Source: Methylobacterium hispanicum (GTDB lineage Bacteria > Pseudomonadota > Alphaproteobacteria > Rhizobiales > Beijerinckiaceae). Taken from it: a stretch of DNA of 64,000 bases. Location of the stretch: NCBI RefSeq assembly GCF_022179285.1, contig NZ_BPQO01000004.1:62001-126000 (forward strand), read 5' to 3'. The notes beneath the pieces were generated by a model, which was given only the letters and a program-made list of their open reading frames with translations, searched no databases and had not been told where the DNA came from. Shown one piece after another: positions 17,090 to 24,828 of the stretch (the stretch's first letter is position 1; each line of letters starts with the position of its first letter). The position numbers were made by a program, and so were the translations under genes.

Positions 17090-18145
17090 ATGCCGATGTT
17101 CGAAGTCCCTTTCGCCTATACCGCGCAGACGGTGGCCCTCGGCAAGCGCAAGCTGGTTCCGACCACTCTGATGTCTTCGGTGATGGTCGAGGTCGCGTCC
17201 GTCTCCGCGGAGGAGGCGCCGCTCGTCCTGCGCTGGCACCGCTACAACTGGGGCCGCGAGGACGAGCTCCAGCCGCCATTCGACTACCGCTTGCACGGCG
17301 GAGATCTGTTTTTGCCCGTATACTACGAATACAGCGGCCGGCCGGACCACCACGTCGATCTGTCCGAGGCCGTCGCCGCCGCCGGTCAGGGGTACCGGGG
17401 CAAGTTCAACCCGCTCGCCGCCGGCGAGGAGTTCCACCGCATTCCCGCGGATGCGCGGCGCCGGGCCCGGGACGTCGACGGGATCATGACGATCCGGTCG
17501 AGCGACGAGGACGAGATCGCCGCCCGCATTCGCGGGAAGGCCGCGGATCTGATCGCCGTCGACGGCCTGCTCTTCCGGCGCACGCAGGACGCGGAGCCGA
17601 TCTACGATCTCTCGAATGGCCATCTCAAGACGGTCAAGCTCGGGAGCGTGAAGCCCGACCACCGGGACGTACGCACCCACTTCCGGGTCGACCAGATTCC
17701 CGAGGTGCTTGAGGTCCTGGGCGCATTCGAGGGCCAGGACGAGGGCTCGGCCGAGATCGATCTCGACGATCCCGCCACCTACCGGGGGCGGTTCCGCGAG
17801 TTCGTCGAGGTGTTCGACGCGGGCGTCCTCCGGTACCAGCCCGACCAGGGCCCGAAGCTCCTCGCCTACGCCGCCAGCTTGGTGGCGCGCGAGAAGGACG
17901 GGATCGCCGATGCGCCCGTTGCGACCATGGTCGCCTACGCGGCCGTCAGGGACGCGGTGAAGGCGGGGGTCGCAGCGGACGAGATCTGCAGCCTCCTGGA
18001 GCACTATGCGGAGGTCCTCGCCGCGGGAGCGGCAGCGGACGGTCCGCACTGGCGGCAACGGCAGATCGTCGCCGAGACCACGACCTACCGCATGAGCCCG
18101 ATCAACGAGAGGGAGCCCGCGGCCGACGCGGGGCCGAGGCCATGA
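17090..18145 (+). CDS. tandem paralog family, member 6 (351 aa)
   Basis: N-terminus MPMFEVPFAYTAQTVALGKRK (GKRK at 18-21; blocks given in parts). The EEAPLVLRWHRY strand, DYRLHGGDLFLPVYY, RGKAADLIAVDGLLFRRT with AEPIYDLS (near 150-172), DVRTHFRVDQIPEVLEVL (near 195), VEVFDAGVLRYQPDQGPKLL (near 240-260) and YAAVRDAV complete the family pattern. A C-terminal TTTYRMSPI matches the shared ending. It has its own GGAGACC ribosome-binding site 9 bp after member 5 and overlaps member 7 by ATGA. Members 5, 6 and 7 are the closest set by eye. Confidence 0.78.
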   Translation: MPMFEVPFAYTAQTVALGKRKLVPTTLMSSVMVEVASVSAEEAPLVLRWHRYNWGREDELQPPFDYRLHGGDLFLPVYYEYSGRPDHHVDLSEAVAAAGQGYRGKFNPLAAGEEFHRIPADARRRARDVDGIMTIRSSDEDEIAARIRGKAADLIAVDGLLFRRTQDAEPIYDLSNGHLKTVKLGSVKPDHRDVRTHFRVDQIPEVLEVLGAFEGQDEGSAEIDLDDPATYRGRFREFVEVFDAGVLRYQPDQGPKLLAYAASLVAREKDGIADAPVATMVAYAAVRDAVKAGVAADEICSLLEHYAEVLAAGAAADGPHWRQRQIVAETTTYRMSPINEREPAADAGPRP

Positions 18146-19239
18146 TCGTCGAAGTGCCTTTCGTCTACGAGGCGTCCGTCACCCCGAGGGGCAAGCGCAA
18201 GCCGGTCGATCTGCATCTGGGATCGTCGGTGGTCGTCGACGTCGCCGGCGTTACGGCGGAGCAGGCGCCCGTCGTGCTGCGGTGGCACCGGCGATCGGCA
18301 GACGGCGACGAGGGACGACCTCCGATCGAGTACCGACGGAGCGGCGACGCGCTGTTCACGCCCGTCTTCGTCTCGCACGCCAGGGAGCCGGATCGCCCCG
18401 TCGCTTTCGACGAGATGGTCGAAGCCGCGCGGGCTGGGCATTCCGGTCGCGACAACCCTCTCTTCGCCGGCGAGGGCTACGGGTACCGCAGCCGACCGGA
18501 CGATCCCAAAACGGCCGAGGATCTGCCGGGCGCCGCGTTCCACTCGTCGCAGGAGCAGGCTGTCGCGGCCGAGATCCGGGAGAAGGCGGCCGGCCTTCTG
18601 GTGGTCGACGGGCTCGTCTTCCGTCGCGCCCGGGACGCCGAGCCGATCTACGAGCTGCATCCCTACACTTGGTACGACCGCGCCCAAGGCCATCAGATGC
18701 GGAGCTGCTACGTCGACACGAAGGTCCTAGGCGCGATCGCGCCTGCGGACCGGGACGTGCGTCGGCATTTCCGGGTCGATCAGATCGCCGAGGTCCTGAG
18801 CGCCGCACAAGCGCATGGCGCCGTGGACGCGGGCTGGGATCACGACGATCCCAAGACCTATTCCCAGGTGGTCGCAGAGCCCGTCGAGATCCTCGATCCG
18901 TCCGCGCTCGCCTATCGCCCCGACCAGGGGCCGGCCTTCCTCAAGTTCGCAGCCCAGATCCTGGAGTCCGACAAGGGCGACATCGCCGGAGCTCCCCGCG
19001 GGCAGATGATCGCCTACGCCGATCTCCGGGACGCGATGCGGGGCGGCGCGCGCGCCGGCAAGGTCTGCGATCTCCTCCAGGCGTACGCGGCCACGCTGGC
19101 GCCGAAGCGGGAAGACGACGGTTTCTGGGCCGAGCACGTCGCCGAACGCAAGGCCGACATCGCGACCGAGATCGAAACCTTCAGGCTCGCCCCCATCCCC
19201 GAGGAGCCCGCTCCCGCCGTCGAAGGACTGAAGCCGTGA
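18142..19239 (+). CDS. tandem paralog family, member 7 (365 aa)
   Basis: N-terminus MIVEVPFVYEASVTPRGKRK (GKRK at 17-20). Blocks: EQAPVVLRWHRR, YRRSGDALFTPVFV, EKAAGLLVVDGLVFRRA with AEPIYELH (near 147-170), DVRRHFRVDQIAEVLSA (near 207), VEILDPSALAYRPDQGPAFL (near 248-266), YADLRDAM, and the C-terminal IETFRLAPI. Best single representative of the main subgroup. Overlaps members 6 and 8 by four bases at each end, so translation is likely coupled. Confidence 0.78.
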   Translation: MIVEVPFVYEASVTPRGKRKPVDLHLGSSVVVDVAGVTAEQAPVVLRWHRRSADGDEGRPPIEYRRSGDALFTPVFVSHAREPDRPVAFDEMVEAARAGHSGRDNPLFAGEGYGYRSRPDDPKTAEDLPGAAFHSSQEQAVAAEIREKAAGLLVVDGLVFRRARDAEPIYELHPYTWYDRAQGHQMRSCYVDTKVLGAIAPADRDVRRHFRVDQIAEVLSAAQAHGAVDAGWDHDDPKTYSQVVAEPVEILDPSALAYRPDQGPAFLKFAAQILESDKGDIAGAPRGQMIAYADLRDAMRGGARAGKVCDLLQAYAATLAPKREDDGFWAEHVAERKADIATEIETFRLAPIPEEPAPAVEGLKP

Positions 19240-20231
19240 TCATCGAGGTTCCCTTCGTCTATTCCCGCGGCGCGAGGCAGCCGGGCAAGCGCAAGTTCAA
19301 GCCCGCGTTCCTTCGTGGAAGCACGCACGTCCGTCTCGAGGAGGTCGCGGCCGAGGACTTTCCCGTCGCGTTCGAACTGCTGACGCGCGACATGAGGACC
19401 GGGGAGTATCGGCCGGGCGACGAGATCCGATACCTCGGCGGCTCGTTGTATCCGCCGATGCTCGGCTACGGCGGCGAGCGGCACGCCACCGTGGACAACG
19501 TGATCGCCCACCATGCCGGCGGCTGCACGTCGGCCATCGGTCGCCACCTTCCGCAGAGGGAGCCGACCTTCGGCCGCGAGATGGAAGCGCTGCTGGAGCT
19601 GGACCCTCGGGATCCGGGCGACGAGGCCGAGATGGCCGCGCTCGCAGCCAGGGGAGCCGAACCCGTGCGCATCTGCGGAGGCAGGCTCTGGCGGGAGCTG
19701 AAGGACGAACTCCTGCTCGTCGCAGAGCCCGAGGACCGGTTCAATCCCCCGCAGGTCACCATCGGCTGGCGGAAGAACCTGGAGGCGAAGGTAGGCCCTC
19801 TCGACTGCGAACGGCACTTCCGCCTCGACCAGCTGCCCGAAGCCCTGCTCTCGCTCGGTCTCGACGTCGATCCCGACGATCCGGCGAGCTTCGGGCCGCA
19901 CGTTCCGCACCTTCCCGTGATCCACATTCCTTCGGCGATCAGGTATTGCCACGACCAGGGGCCGGCTTTCCTCAAGGCCGTGCGCAAGGCATGGGACGGC
20001 TACGACTACACGCGCGCATCGACGGCCGTGCTTCGGGTCTACTCCGAGCTCGGACGCCGGCTTCCGCCCGACGCGCGTCCGGAAGAGCTGCTCGAGCCGT
20101 TCCGTTCCTTCGTGGAGGCAGTGGAGGTCGGCGAGGGCCTGCGCCGGGCAGACGCTTGGCGCCGCGAGATCGACAAGTACGAGGCCAACCCGGCCCAGCA
20201 CGCGTCGGAAGCGACGGGGCCGAGGCCATGA
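19236..20231 (+). CDS. tandem paralog family, member 8 (331 aa, GTG start)
   Basis: Starts with GTG in a GTGA overlap with member 7; the N-terminus IIEVPFVYSRGARQPGKRK fits the family exactly, which decides the start. Blocks are FPVAFELLTRD (diverged APVVL strand), YLGGSLYPPML, VRICGGRLWRELK in place of VDG, CERHFRLDQLPEALLSL (near 190), SAIRYCHDQGPAFL (near 235), and VYSELGRRL in place of LRDA. Shortest member; the substitution of VDG by CGG shows that block is not strictly conserved. Overlaps member 9 by ATGA. Confidence 0.76.
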   Translation: MIIEVPFVYSRGARQPGKRKFKPAFLRGSTHVRLEEVAAEDFPVAFELLTRDMRTGEYRPGDEIRYLGGSLYPPMLGYGGERHATVDNVIAHHAGGCTSAIGRHLPQREPTFGREMEALLELDPRDPGDEAEMAALAARGAEPVRICGGRLWRELKDELLLVAEPEDRFNPPQVTIGWRKNLEAKVGPLDCERHFRLDQLPEALLSLGLDVDPDDPASFGPHVPHLPVIHIPSAIRYCHDQGPAFLKAVRKAWDGYDYTRASTAVLRVYSELGRRLPPDARPEELLEPFRSFVEAVEVGEGLRRADAWRREIDKYEANPAQHASEATGPRP

Positions 20232-21265
20232 AGATCGAGGTCGCCTTCGAGGCCTATGCCAGCGCCAAGCTTCCCGGCCAACGGAGGTTCCACGACGTGC
20301 GGCTTGCATGCACGACCTGGGTGGAGGTGGCGGACGTGCCGACCGGACCTGCGGTCCTGCGGTTGACGCGCCCCGCGGGTGTGCCCCTCGAGTTCCGCCG
20401 CCATGGGGACGGGCTGATCCGCCCCTTCGAGATGGCGCACGGCTCGTCGGCGAGGAAAGGCGGCCCCGTCATGAAGGCCGCAGGGCTCGCCGAGATCGCG
20501 CTGACGGCGGCGGGGCCTTTCAACCCCTTCGTCGTCGGCCTCGGACTGCGCAGCTGGAGTGGCAACGGACCCGACTACTGGGGGCGCAGATCCCTGCTCG
20601 ATGGGGACCGAGCCTCGTTCGCCGCGGTCGAGCGCTCCGACGAGGACGTCTGCCGCGCCCTCGTCGCGCGGAACGCCGCCCTTCTCGCGTTGGTCGACGG
20701 CCAGATCTGGCGGAGATCGGCCGAGCCCCTCTACGCCATCGGCCACAAGACCTACGAGGACTCGCAGGCGGGACGGATGACCGCGTGGGTCGAGATCGAC
20801 GACGAAGGATCCGGCATCAAGGAGATCGGCCGGCATTTCCGCGCCGACGATCTGGTCGACGTCCTATCCGCGGTCCTGCCCGACGGCGAGTGGGACGCGG
20901 AGGATCCGGCGACGTTCGCGGATCGGTTCCTCAACGTCGTCGAGGTGCTGGACCCTTCCGTTCTCAGGCACGCGTACGATCAGTTCCCCGCTCTGAAGCG
21001 GGCCCTCCGTTGGACGATCGAGAGCGTCGGCCGCGACCTCGCGGATCTGCCGTCGGCCGCCATCGTCGAATGGACCCGGGTGCGGGACCTTTTGCCCGAC
21101 GTCGCTTCGGGTCGGGATTTCGCCGAGGCCGCTTGCAGGCTGGCCGAGGCCCTTGCCGCCGCGGGATCGGCAGAACCCGCGGAATCGATCCGCAAGGCCG
21201 TCGATCTCTGGCGGCTGTCGCCCGTGGTCGAATCGACCCGCCCCGCCATCGGACCCCGCACATGA
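20228..21265 (+). CDS. tandem paralog family, member 9 (345 aa)
   Basis: N-terminus MKIEVAFEAYASAKLPGQRR, with GQRR replacing GKRK. Blocks: GPAVLRLTRP, EFRRHGDGLIRPF, NAALLALVDGQIWRRSAEPLY (given in parts: ALVDGQIWRRS near 155), IGRHFRADDLVDVLSA (near 200), VEVLDPSVLRHAYDQFPAL (near 240-255), and EWTRVRDLL. Insertions before VDG make the middle diverge from members 4-7. ATGA-coupled at both ends. Function unknown. Confidence 0.76.
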   Translation: MKIEVAFEAYASAKLPGQRRFHDVRLACTTWVEVADVPTGPAVLRLTRPAGVPLEFRRHGDGLIRPFEMAHGSSARKGGPVMKAAGLAEIALTAAGPFNPFVVGLGLRSWSGNGPDYWGRRSLLDGDRASFAAVERSDEDVCRALVARNAALLALVDGQIWRRSAEPLYAIGHKTYEDSQAGRMTAWVEIDDEGSGIKEIGRHFRADDLVDVLSAVLPDGEWDAEDPATFADRFLNVVEVLDPSVLRHAYDQFPALKRALRWTIESVGRDLADLPSAAIVEWTRVRDLLPDVASGRDFAEAACRLAEALAAAGSAEPAESIRKAVDLWRLSPVVESTRPAIGPRT

Positions 21266-22356
21266 TTCTGACCGTCTCCTACGCCTATCCGATGCGGGGC
21301 AGGCTGCCCCGGCAGAGGACCGACCGGCCGTACTACGTGGCCGACCAGGTGATGGTGCGCTGCGCGGCCCCCGCCGAGCACGAGGCGCCCGTCGTGCTGC
21401 GGTGGCACCAAGCGACGCCGCTCGGCACGCGGCCGGACGCCGAGGCGCCGGTCGTCGAGTTCAGACTGTTCGAGGGGCACCTCTACCGCACCGCCATCCG
21501 GAAGGAGCCCTGGTCCGACGCCGACAGGAAGGTGCTGACCCCGCACGGGGCCGTCGCGCTCGCCGCCGACCGGGAACATCCGCACAACGTCTTCCTCGGG
21601 GGCGCGGGCGAACTGGGGGAGTTCGGGGGCGCGCGCAATCGGGAGGTCGCGGGCGTGACGCCGGCCGACGAGGTCGAGGACGTGATCGTCAGCGTCTCCG
21701 GGCGCGAGCGGGTGCTGGCGGCCATCCACGCGTTCGCGGAACGGACCCTGTGGATCGGCAACGAGGTGATGGTCCGCTCGGGCGAGCCCGTCTACCTCCT
21801 GGAGGAGGCCTGGGGCGAGCGCGCGCGCCGCGTGAAGGTGCGCACGACCGACGACTTCGGCGTCCCGAGCGACGCGGACTATCCGTGCGCCGAGCAGATC
21901 GTGCGTGCGGACGCGGTCCACGACGTCCTGGCCGCCGCCAGCCGCGGCGAAGGCGAGTACGACCCGGACGATCCGTCCACCTTCCGTCACATCCTGCCGG
22001 GATACGTCGAGGTGCTCGATCCGAGCGTCCTCTCCTACGTGCACGACCAGACGCCGGTGTTCCGCCACCGGGTGAAGCGGGCGGCCGACGCCCTGTGCGA
22101 CCGCATCCACCTCGAGCCCGTCGGCGTGATCACGGCCTGGGCCGTGCTGCGGGACGCGACAAGGAACGAAGACGGAAATGCAGGGACGCTCGCCGATGCC
22201 GCCCGCGGGTACGTCGCCGCCGTGCAGGCGGCATATCCGGCGGAAGGGCGCCGCCTGAACTGGCGCGCCGAGACGGTCTCCCGGGAAGTCGAGCACTGGG
22301 AGTACGCCCCGCTCGCCGGAGCCGAGCCCGCTTCTTCGGGGCCACGGCCTTCCTGA
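21262..22356 (+). CDS. tandem paralog family, member 10 (364 aa)
   Basis: Last gene of the array. N-terminus MILTVSYAYPMRGRLPRQRT keeps the strand-then-basic pattern. Blocks: EAPVVLRWHQAT, VEFRLFEGHLYR, LWIGNEVMVRSGEPVYLL (VDG changed to IGN, near 165), CAEQIVRADAVHDVLAA (near 209), VEVLDPSVLSYVHDQTPVF (near 245-263), and AWAVLRDAT; the C-terminus VEHWEYAPL corresponds to the shared F-x-L/I-A-P ending. It starts in an ATGA overlap with member 9 and is followed after 57 bp by the RseP-like protease gene, which has its own promoter-like hexamer. Confidence 0.76.
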   Translation: MILTVSYAYPMRGRLPRQRTDRPYYVADQVMVRCAAPAEHEAPVVLRWHQATPLGTRPDAEAPVVEFRLFEGHLYRTAIRKEPWSDADRKVLTPHGAVALAADREHPHNVFLGGAGELGEFGGARNREVAGVTPADEVEDVIVSVSGRERVLAAIHAFAERTLWIGNEVMVRSGEPVYLLEEAWGERARRVKVRTTDDFGVPSDADYPCAEQIVRADAVHDVLAAASRGEGEYDPDDPSTFRHILPGYVEVLDPSVLSYVHDQTPVFRHRVKRAADALCDRIHLEPVGVITAWAVLRDATRNEDGNAGTLADAARGYVAAVQAAYPAEGRRLNWRAETVSREVEHWEYAPLAGAEPASSGPRPS

Positions 22357-22413
22357 AGCAATGGCCTTCGCCAATCGTCGGGTCTATGCTGCCCGACGCA
22401 AGGAGCGATCCCG

Positions 22414-23508
22414 ATGTTCGAAACCCTGTTGGCGACGGCCGCCTACGTCTTCCTGATCTCGACCGTCGTCGGGATCCACGAACTCGGCCACTACCTCGCC
22501 GGCAGGGCTCTCGGCGTCCAGCCCGTCGAGCTCTCCATCGGCTTCGGACGACTGCTCTTCTCCCGGACCGACGCCCGCGGTTGCCGATGGGCGTTCAGGG
22601 CCATCCCGATGGGCGGCTACGTGAAGTTCCTGGGGGACCGCGACGCCGCCTCCTCGGGATCGGTCGAGGTCCCGGAGGCGCAGCGTCGCCGTACCATGGC
22701 GGGCGCCGGCCCGGGCCCGCGCGCCATCATCGCGTTCGCCGGCCCCTTCGCGAACTTCGTCCTGACCTTCGTCGTGCTGACCGGCCTCTATTCCGGCGTC
22801 GGCCGGCTCTACACGCCCGCCGTCGTGGAGGGCGTGCTGCCGGGATCGGCCGCCGAGGCGGCGGGCTTCCGGACGGGCGACAGGATCGTTGCGGTCGGCG
22901 GCGTCGCAGTCTCGCGCTTCGAGGACATGCAGTCCCTGATCGTGGCCCGAGCGGGGATGCCGACCGCCGTCGAGATCCTGCGCGAAGGCTCCGGCCTGAC
23001 CCTGAACGCCACGCCGGCCGCGACCCAGGTGGAGGACAATTTCGGCCGCCGGCGCGAGATCGGCCGGATCGGACTGAAGGGCGGAGCGCGCGTGTTCGAA
23101 ACCGTCCCCGTCGCGTCCGCCTTCGCCTACGGCATCTCCGACATGGCGTTCCTCGCGCGCCAGATCGGGCAGATCCTGCGCGAGACCTTGGTCGGCGAGC
23201 GCCCCGTGGATCAGCTCGCGGGCCCGGCCCGCATCGCGGAGGCGGCGGGGGACGCCATGCGCAGCGGCTGGGCGAACCTCCTCTTCCTGGTGGCCTTCTT
23301 CAGCATCAATCTCGGCCTCATGAACCTGCTGCCGATCCCCATCATGGACGGCGGCCTGATCGCGCTTTGCGGCGTCGAGGCCCTCCGCGGCCGTCCGCTG
23401 GGCGAGAAGGCGCAGCGCGTCGTCACCGCGACGGGTCTCGTCATGGTCGGCTGCCTGATGCTCGTGGTCGTGGTGAACGACTTCCGCTACCTGATCTCGA
23501 GGCTCTGA
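22414..23508 (+). CDS. rseP: RseP/MmpA-type site-2 intramembrane zinc protease (accessory copy)
   Basis: A 364-residue multipass membrane metalloprotease of family M50B. The zinc motif HELGH is at 22-26 in the first membrane helix, with MGGYVKFLGDRD just after. A single PDZ-like domain spans about 125-200 (VVEGVLPGSAAEAAGFRTGD...). The second active-site motif, NLLPIPIMDGG, is near 303-314 in a membrane helix. All catalytic elements are present, so it is likely active. RseP cleaves anti-sigma factors or signal peptides within the membrane. A plasmid-type copy next to an uncharacterised array, rather than beside dxr/bamA as on chromosomes, suggests a local substrate (inference). TATGCT at 22385 may be its promoter. 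Confidence 0.9.
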   Translation: MFETLLATAAYVFLISTVVGIHELGHYLAGRALGVQPVELSIGFGRLLFSRTDARGCRWAFRAIPMGGYVKFLGDRDAASSGSVEVPEAQRRRTMAGAGPGPRAIIAFAGPFANFVLTFVVLTGLYSGVGRLYTPAVVEGVLPGSAAEAAGFRTGDRIVAVGGVAVSRFEDMQSLIVARAGMPTAVEILREGSGLTLNATPAATQVEDNFGRRREIGRIGLKGGARVFETVPVASAFAYGISDMAFLARQIGQILRETLVGERPVDQLAGPARIAEAAGDAMRSGWANLLFLVAFFSINLGLMNLLPIPIMDGGLIALCGVEALRGRPLGEKAQRVVTATGLVMVGCLMLVVVVNDFRYLISRL

Positions 23509-23523
23509 GACCGCAAGGCGCCA

Positions 23524-23597
23524 ACGAAGGAATGAAACGGCGATCGAACCGCTTTACAGTCCCGGCGGCGGCCCATAGCATCGTTTCATTCCTTCGT
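23524..23597. repeat. 16-bp inverted repeat built from the dispersed CATTCCTTCG motif
   Basis: ACGAAGGAATGAAACG (23524-23539) and its exact reverse complement (23582-23597) flank a 42-nt spacer, between the protease gene and the DksA-like gene. The arms contain the CATTCCTTCG decamer seen elsewhere in the window, including an almost identical CGTTTCCATTCCTTCG at 5829-5844. A paired operator or a long-loop hairpin is possible. Confidence 0.7.
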
Positions 23598-23604
23598 AGA
23601 GCCG

Positions 23605-23838
23605 ATGGTGGAAGCGGTGGCCGACGACGTCGACATGATCCAGCACCTTGACGATATGGCGATGACCGGCAGGGTCGCCGCCATCCGCGCACGCACGGAG
23701 ACCAGGGAACTCGCGCCCGAGGATTGCGACGACTGCGGCGAGGACATCCCGATCGAGCGCCGGCGGGCCGCGCCCTGGACGCGCCGCTGCGTCCGCTGCC
23801 AGATGCTGGCGGAACGGGCCTTCGGCGGCCGTGCCTGA
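23605..23838 (+). CDS. TraR/DksA-family C4 zinc-finger protein
   Basis: A 77-residue protein with an N-terminal acidic helix and one zinc finger: CDDCGEDIPIERRRA with C41/C44 and RCVRCQ with C62/C65, a CxxC-x17-CxxC spacing typical of the TraR/DksA family. Such short members bind the secondary channel of RNA polymerase and alter promoter opening; phage and plasmid versions work without ppGpp. The acidic tip residues (DDVD, about 7-10) fit that mode. It lies 8 bp after the inverted repeat and overlaps the next gene. It could modulate element transcription (inference). Confidence 0.8.
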   Translation: MVEAVADDVDMIQHLDDMAMTGRVAAIRARTETRELAPEDCDDCGEDIPIERRRAAPWTRRCVRCQMLAERAFGGRA

Positions 23839-24634
23839 AACCTCTCTGGCGGACGATCTGTCCAAGCTCGCCGGTTCGCTCACGCTCTCGCACGAGCACC
23901 GGCAGATCAAACGTCTGCTCGGCGAGGCCAAGCGCTTCCGTCTCACGCCCTCGGCCGTGGCCGCGATCGACCGAATCGTGGATCACGCGCCCTGGACGAT
24001 CGAGCACAACCTCGATCTCGCCGCGCACCCTGCGGAGCGGCCGATCTGGATCGAGTTCGGCGACGCCCCGCGTCGACGGGATGGTCTCGCCTTCGCCGGG
24101 CACGAGGTCGACTGCGTCGGCTATCTGCTCGCGCAGTCTCCGGTCGATCCGGACGCGGCCGTCGTCGTCGTGGCCTGGAGGCTCGCATCGGGCAGCGTGC
24201 ATCACGCCTTCAGCGTGGCGCACTGGCACAGGATGGATCTCGTGACCCATGCCGCCCATGCGCGGCACCGCTACAGCCGGATCCGCCTCGAAGCCCTGGC
24301 CAGGATGATGTCCCTGTTCCAGGTCTCGACCCCCCAGGGGCTGAAGGAGATCGTGCTGGAAGCCCATCTCGGAGAAGACATCCGGATGCGGCAGGTCGCG
24401 CTCATGGACAGCCGCCTTGCCGCGTCGGGCGAGATGCCGTTCGCATTCGGGGCCCTGGTCCTGCTGGCCGACCGGCTTGCGGCCGCTGCCGCCGCGGACG
24501 GATTCGTAGGCGTCGATGCCGTTCCGGCGCGACGGACCGCCCTCCTGCGGCTGTTCGACCGGATCGGTCGGCGGCCCTCGCCGTCGTTCCTCCGGCGACG
24601 GGGCCGGGCACCAACCGCATCCCTGGTGGCGTGA
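23831..24634 (+). CDS. hypothetical protein, 267 aa (GTG start)
   Basis: Starts with GTG at 23831, overlapping the end of the zinc-finger gene by 8 bp, so the two are probably coupled. The protein begins VPETSLADDLSKLAGSLTLS and has a mixed middle (PIWIEFGDAP, HEVDCVGYLLAQ, AAVVVVAWRLASG) and a long helical second half with a basic C-terminus (RRPSPSFLRRRGRA). The combination resembles uncharacterised phage-type proteins, but I cannot name a family. It ends just before the AbiE operator repeats. Confidence 0.65.
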   Translation: MPETSLADDLSKLAGSLTLSHEHRQIKRLLGEAKRFRLTPSAVAAIDRIVDHAPWTIEHNLDLAAHPAERPIWIEFGDAPRRRDGLAFAGHEVDCVGYLLAQSPVDPDAAVVVVAWRLASGSVHHAFSVAHWHRMDLVTHAAHARHRYSRIRLEALARMMSLFQVSTPQGLKEIVLEAHLGEDIRMRQVALMDSRLAASGEMPFAFGALVLLADRLAAAAAADGFVGVDAVPARRTALLRLFDRIGRRPSPSFLRRRGRAPTASLVA

Positions 24635-24645
24635 CCATGGCCGCA

Positions 24646-24828
24646 CTGCGCCATCTGGTACATGGATCGTACCAGATGGCGCAGCGCCAGGGAGAAGGCT
24701 CGGCGCAGTCACCTCGCGCCTGACTTCGCATGACTGCCTCATCTGGTATGGAAATCGTACCAACTACGGCAGTGGCGCGTGAGGATTTTCATCGCGTTGC
24801 GCTATCTGGTACACAAGGTGTACCAGAT
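24646..24828. promoter_or_regulatory. three inverted-repeat operators upstream of abiEi
   Basis: Site 1: CTGCGCCATCTGGTAC (24646-24661) and its exact complement (24669-24684), 7-nt spacer. Site 2: imperfect, CTGCCTCATCTGGTAT (24734-24749) against 24757-24772. Site 3: ATCTGGTACAC (24804-24814) and its exact complement (24818-24828), 3-nt spacer, running into the abiEi start codon. The shared half-site is ATCTGGTAC. AbiEi antitoxins are known to bind inverted repeats in their own promoter, so these are probably autoregulatory sites; three copies instead of the usual two is notable. Confidence 0.8.

Noticed and set aside
14546..18058. A 1170-codon open frame antisense to the paralog array
   Set aside because: It arises from the strong third-position GC bias of the genes on the plus strand. 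Its product is rich in Arg, Val, Asp and Gly without domain pattern, while the plus-strand genes show family conservation.
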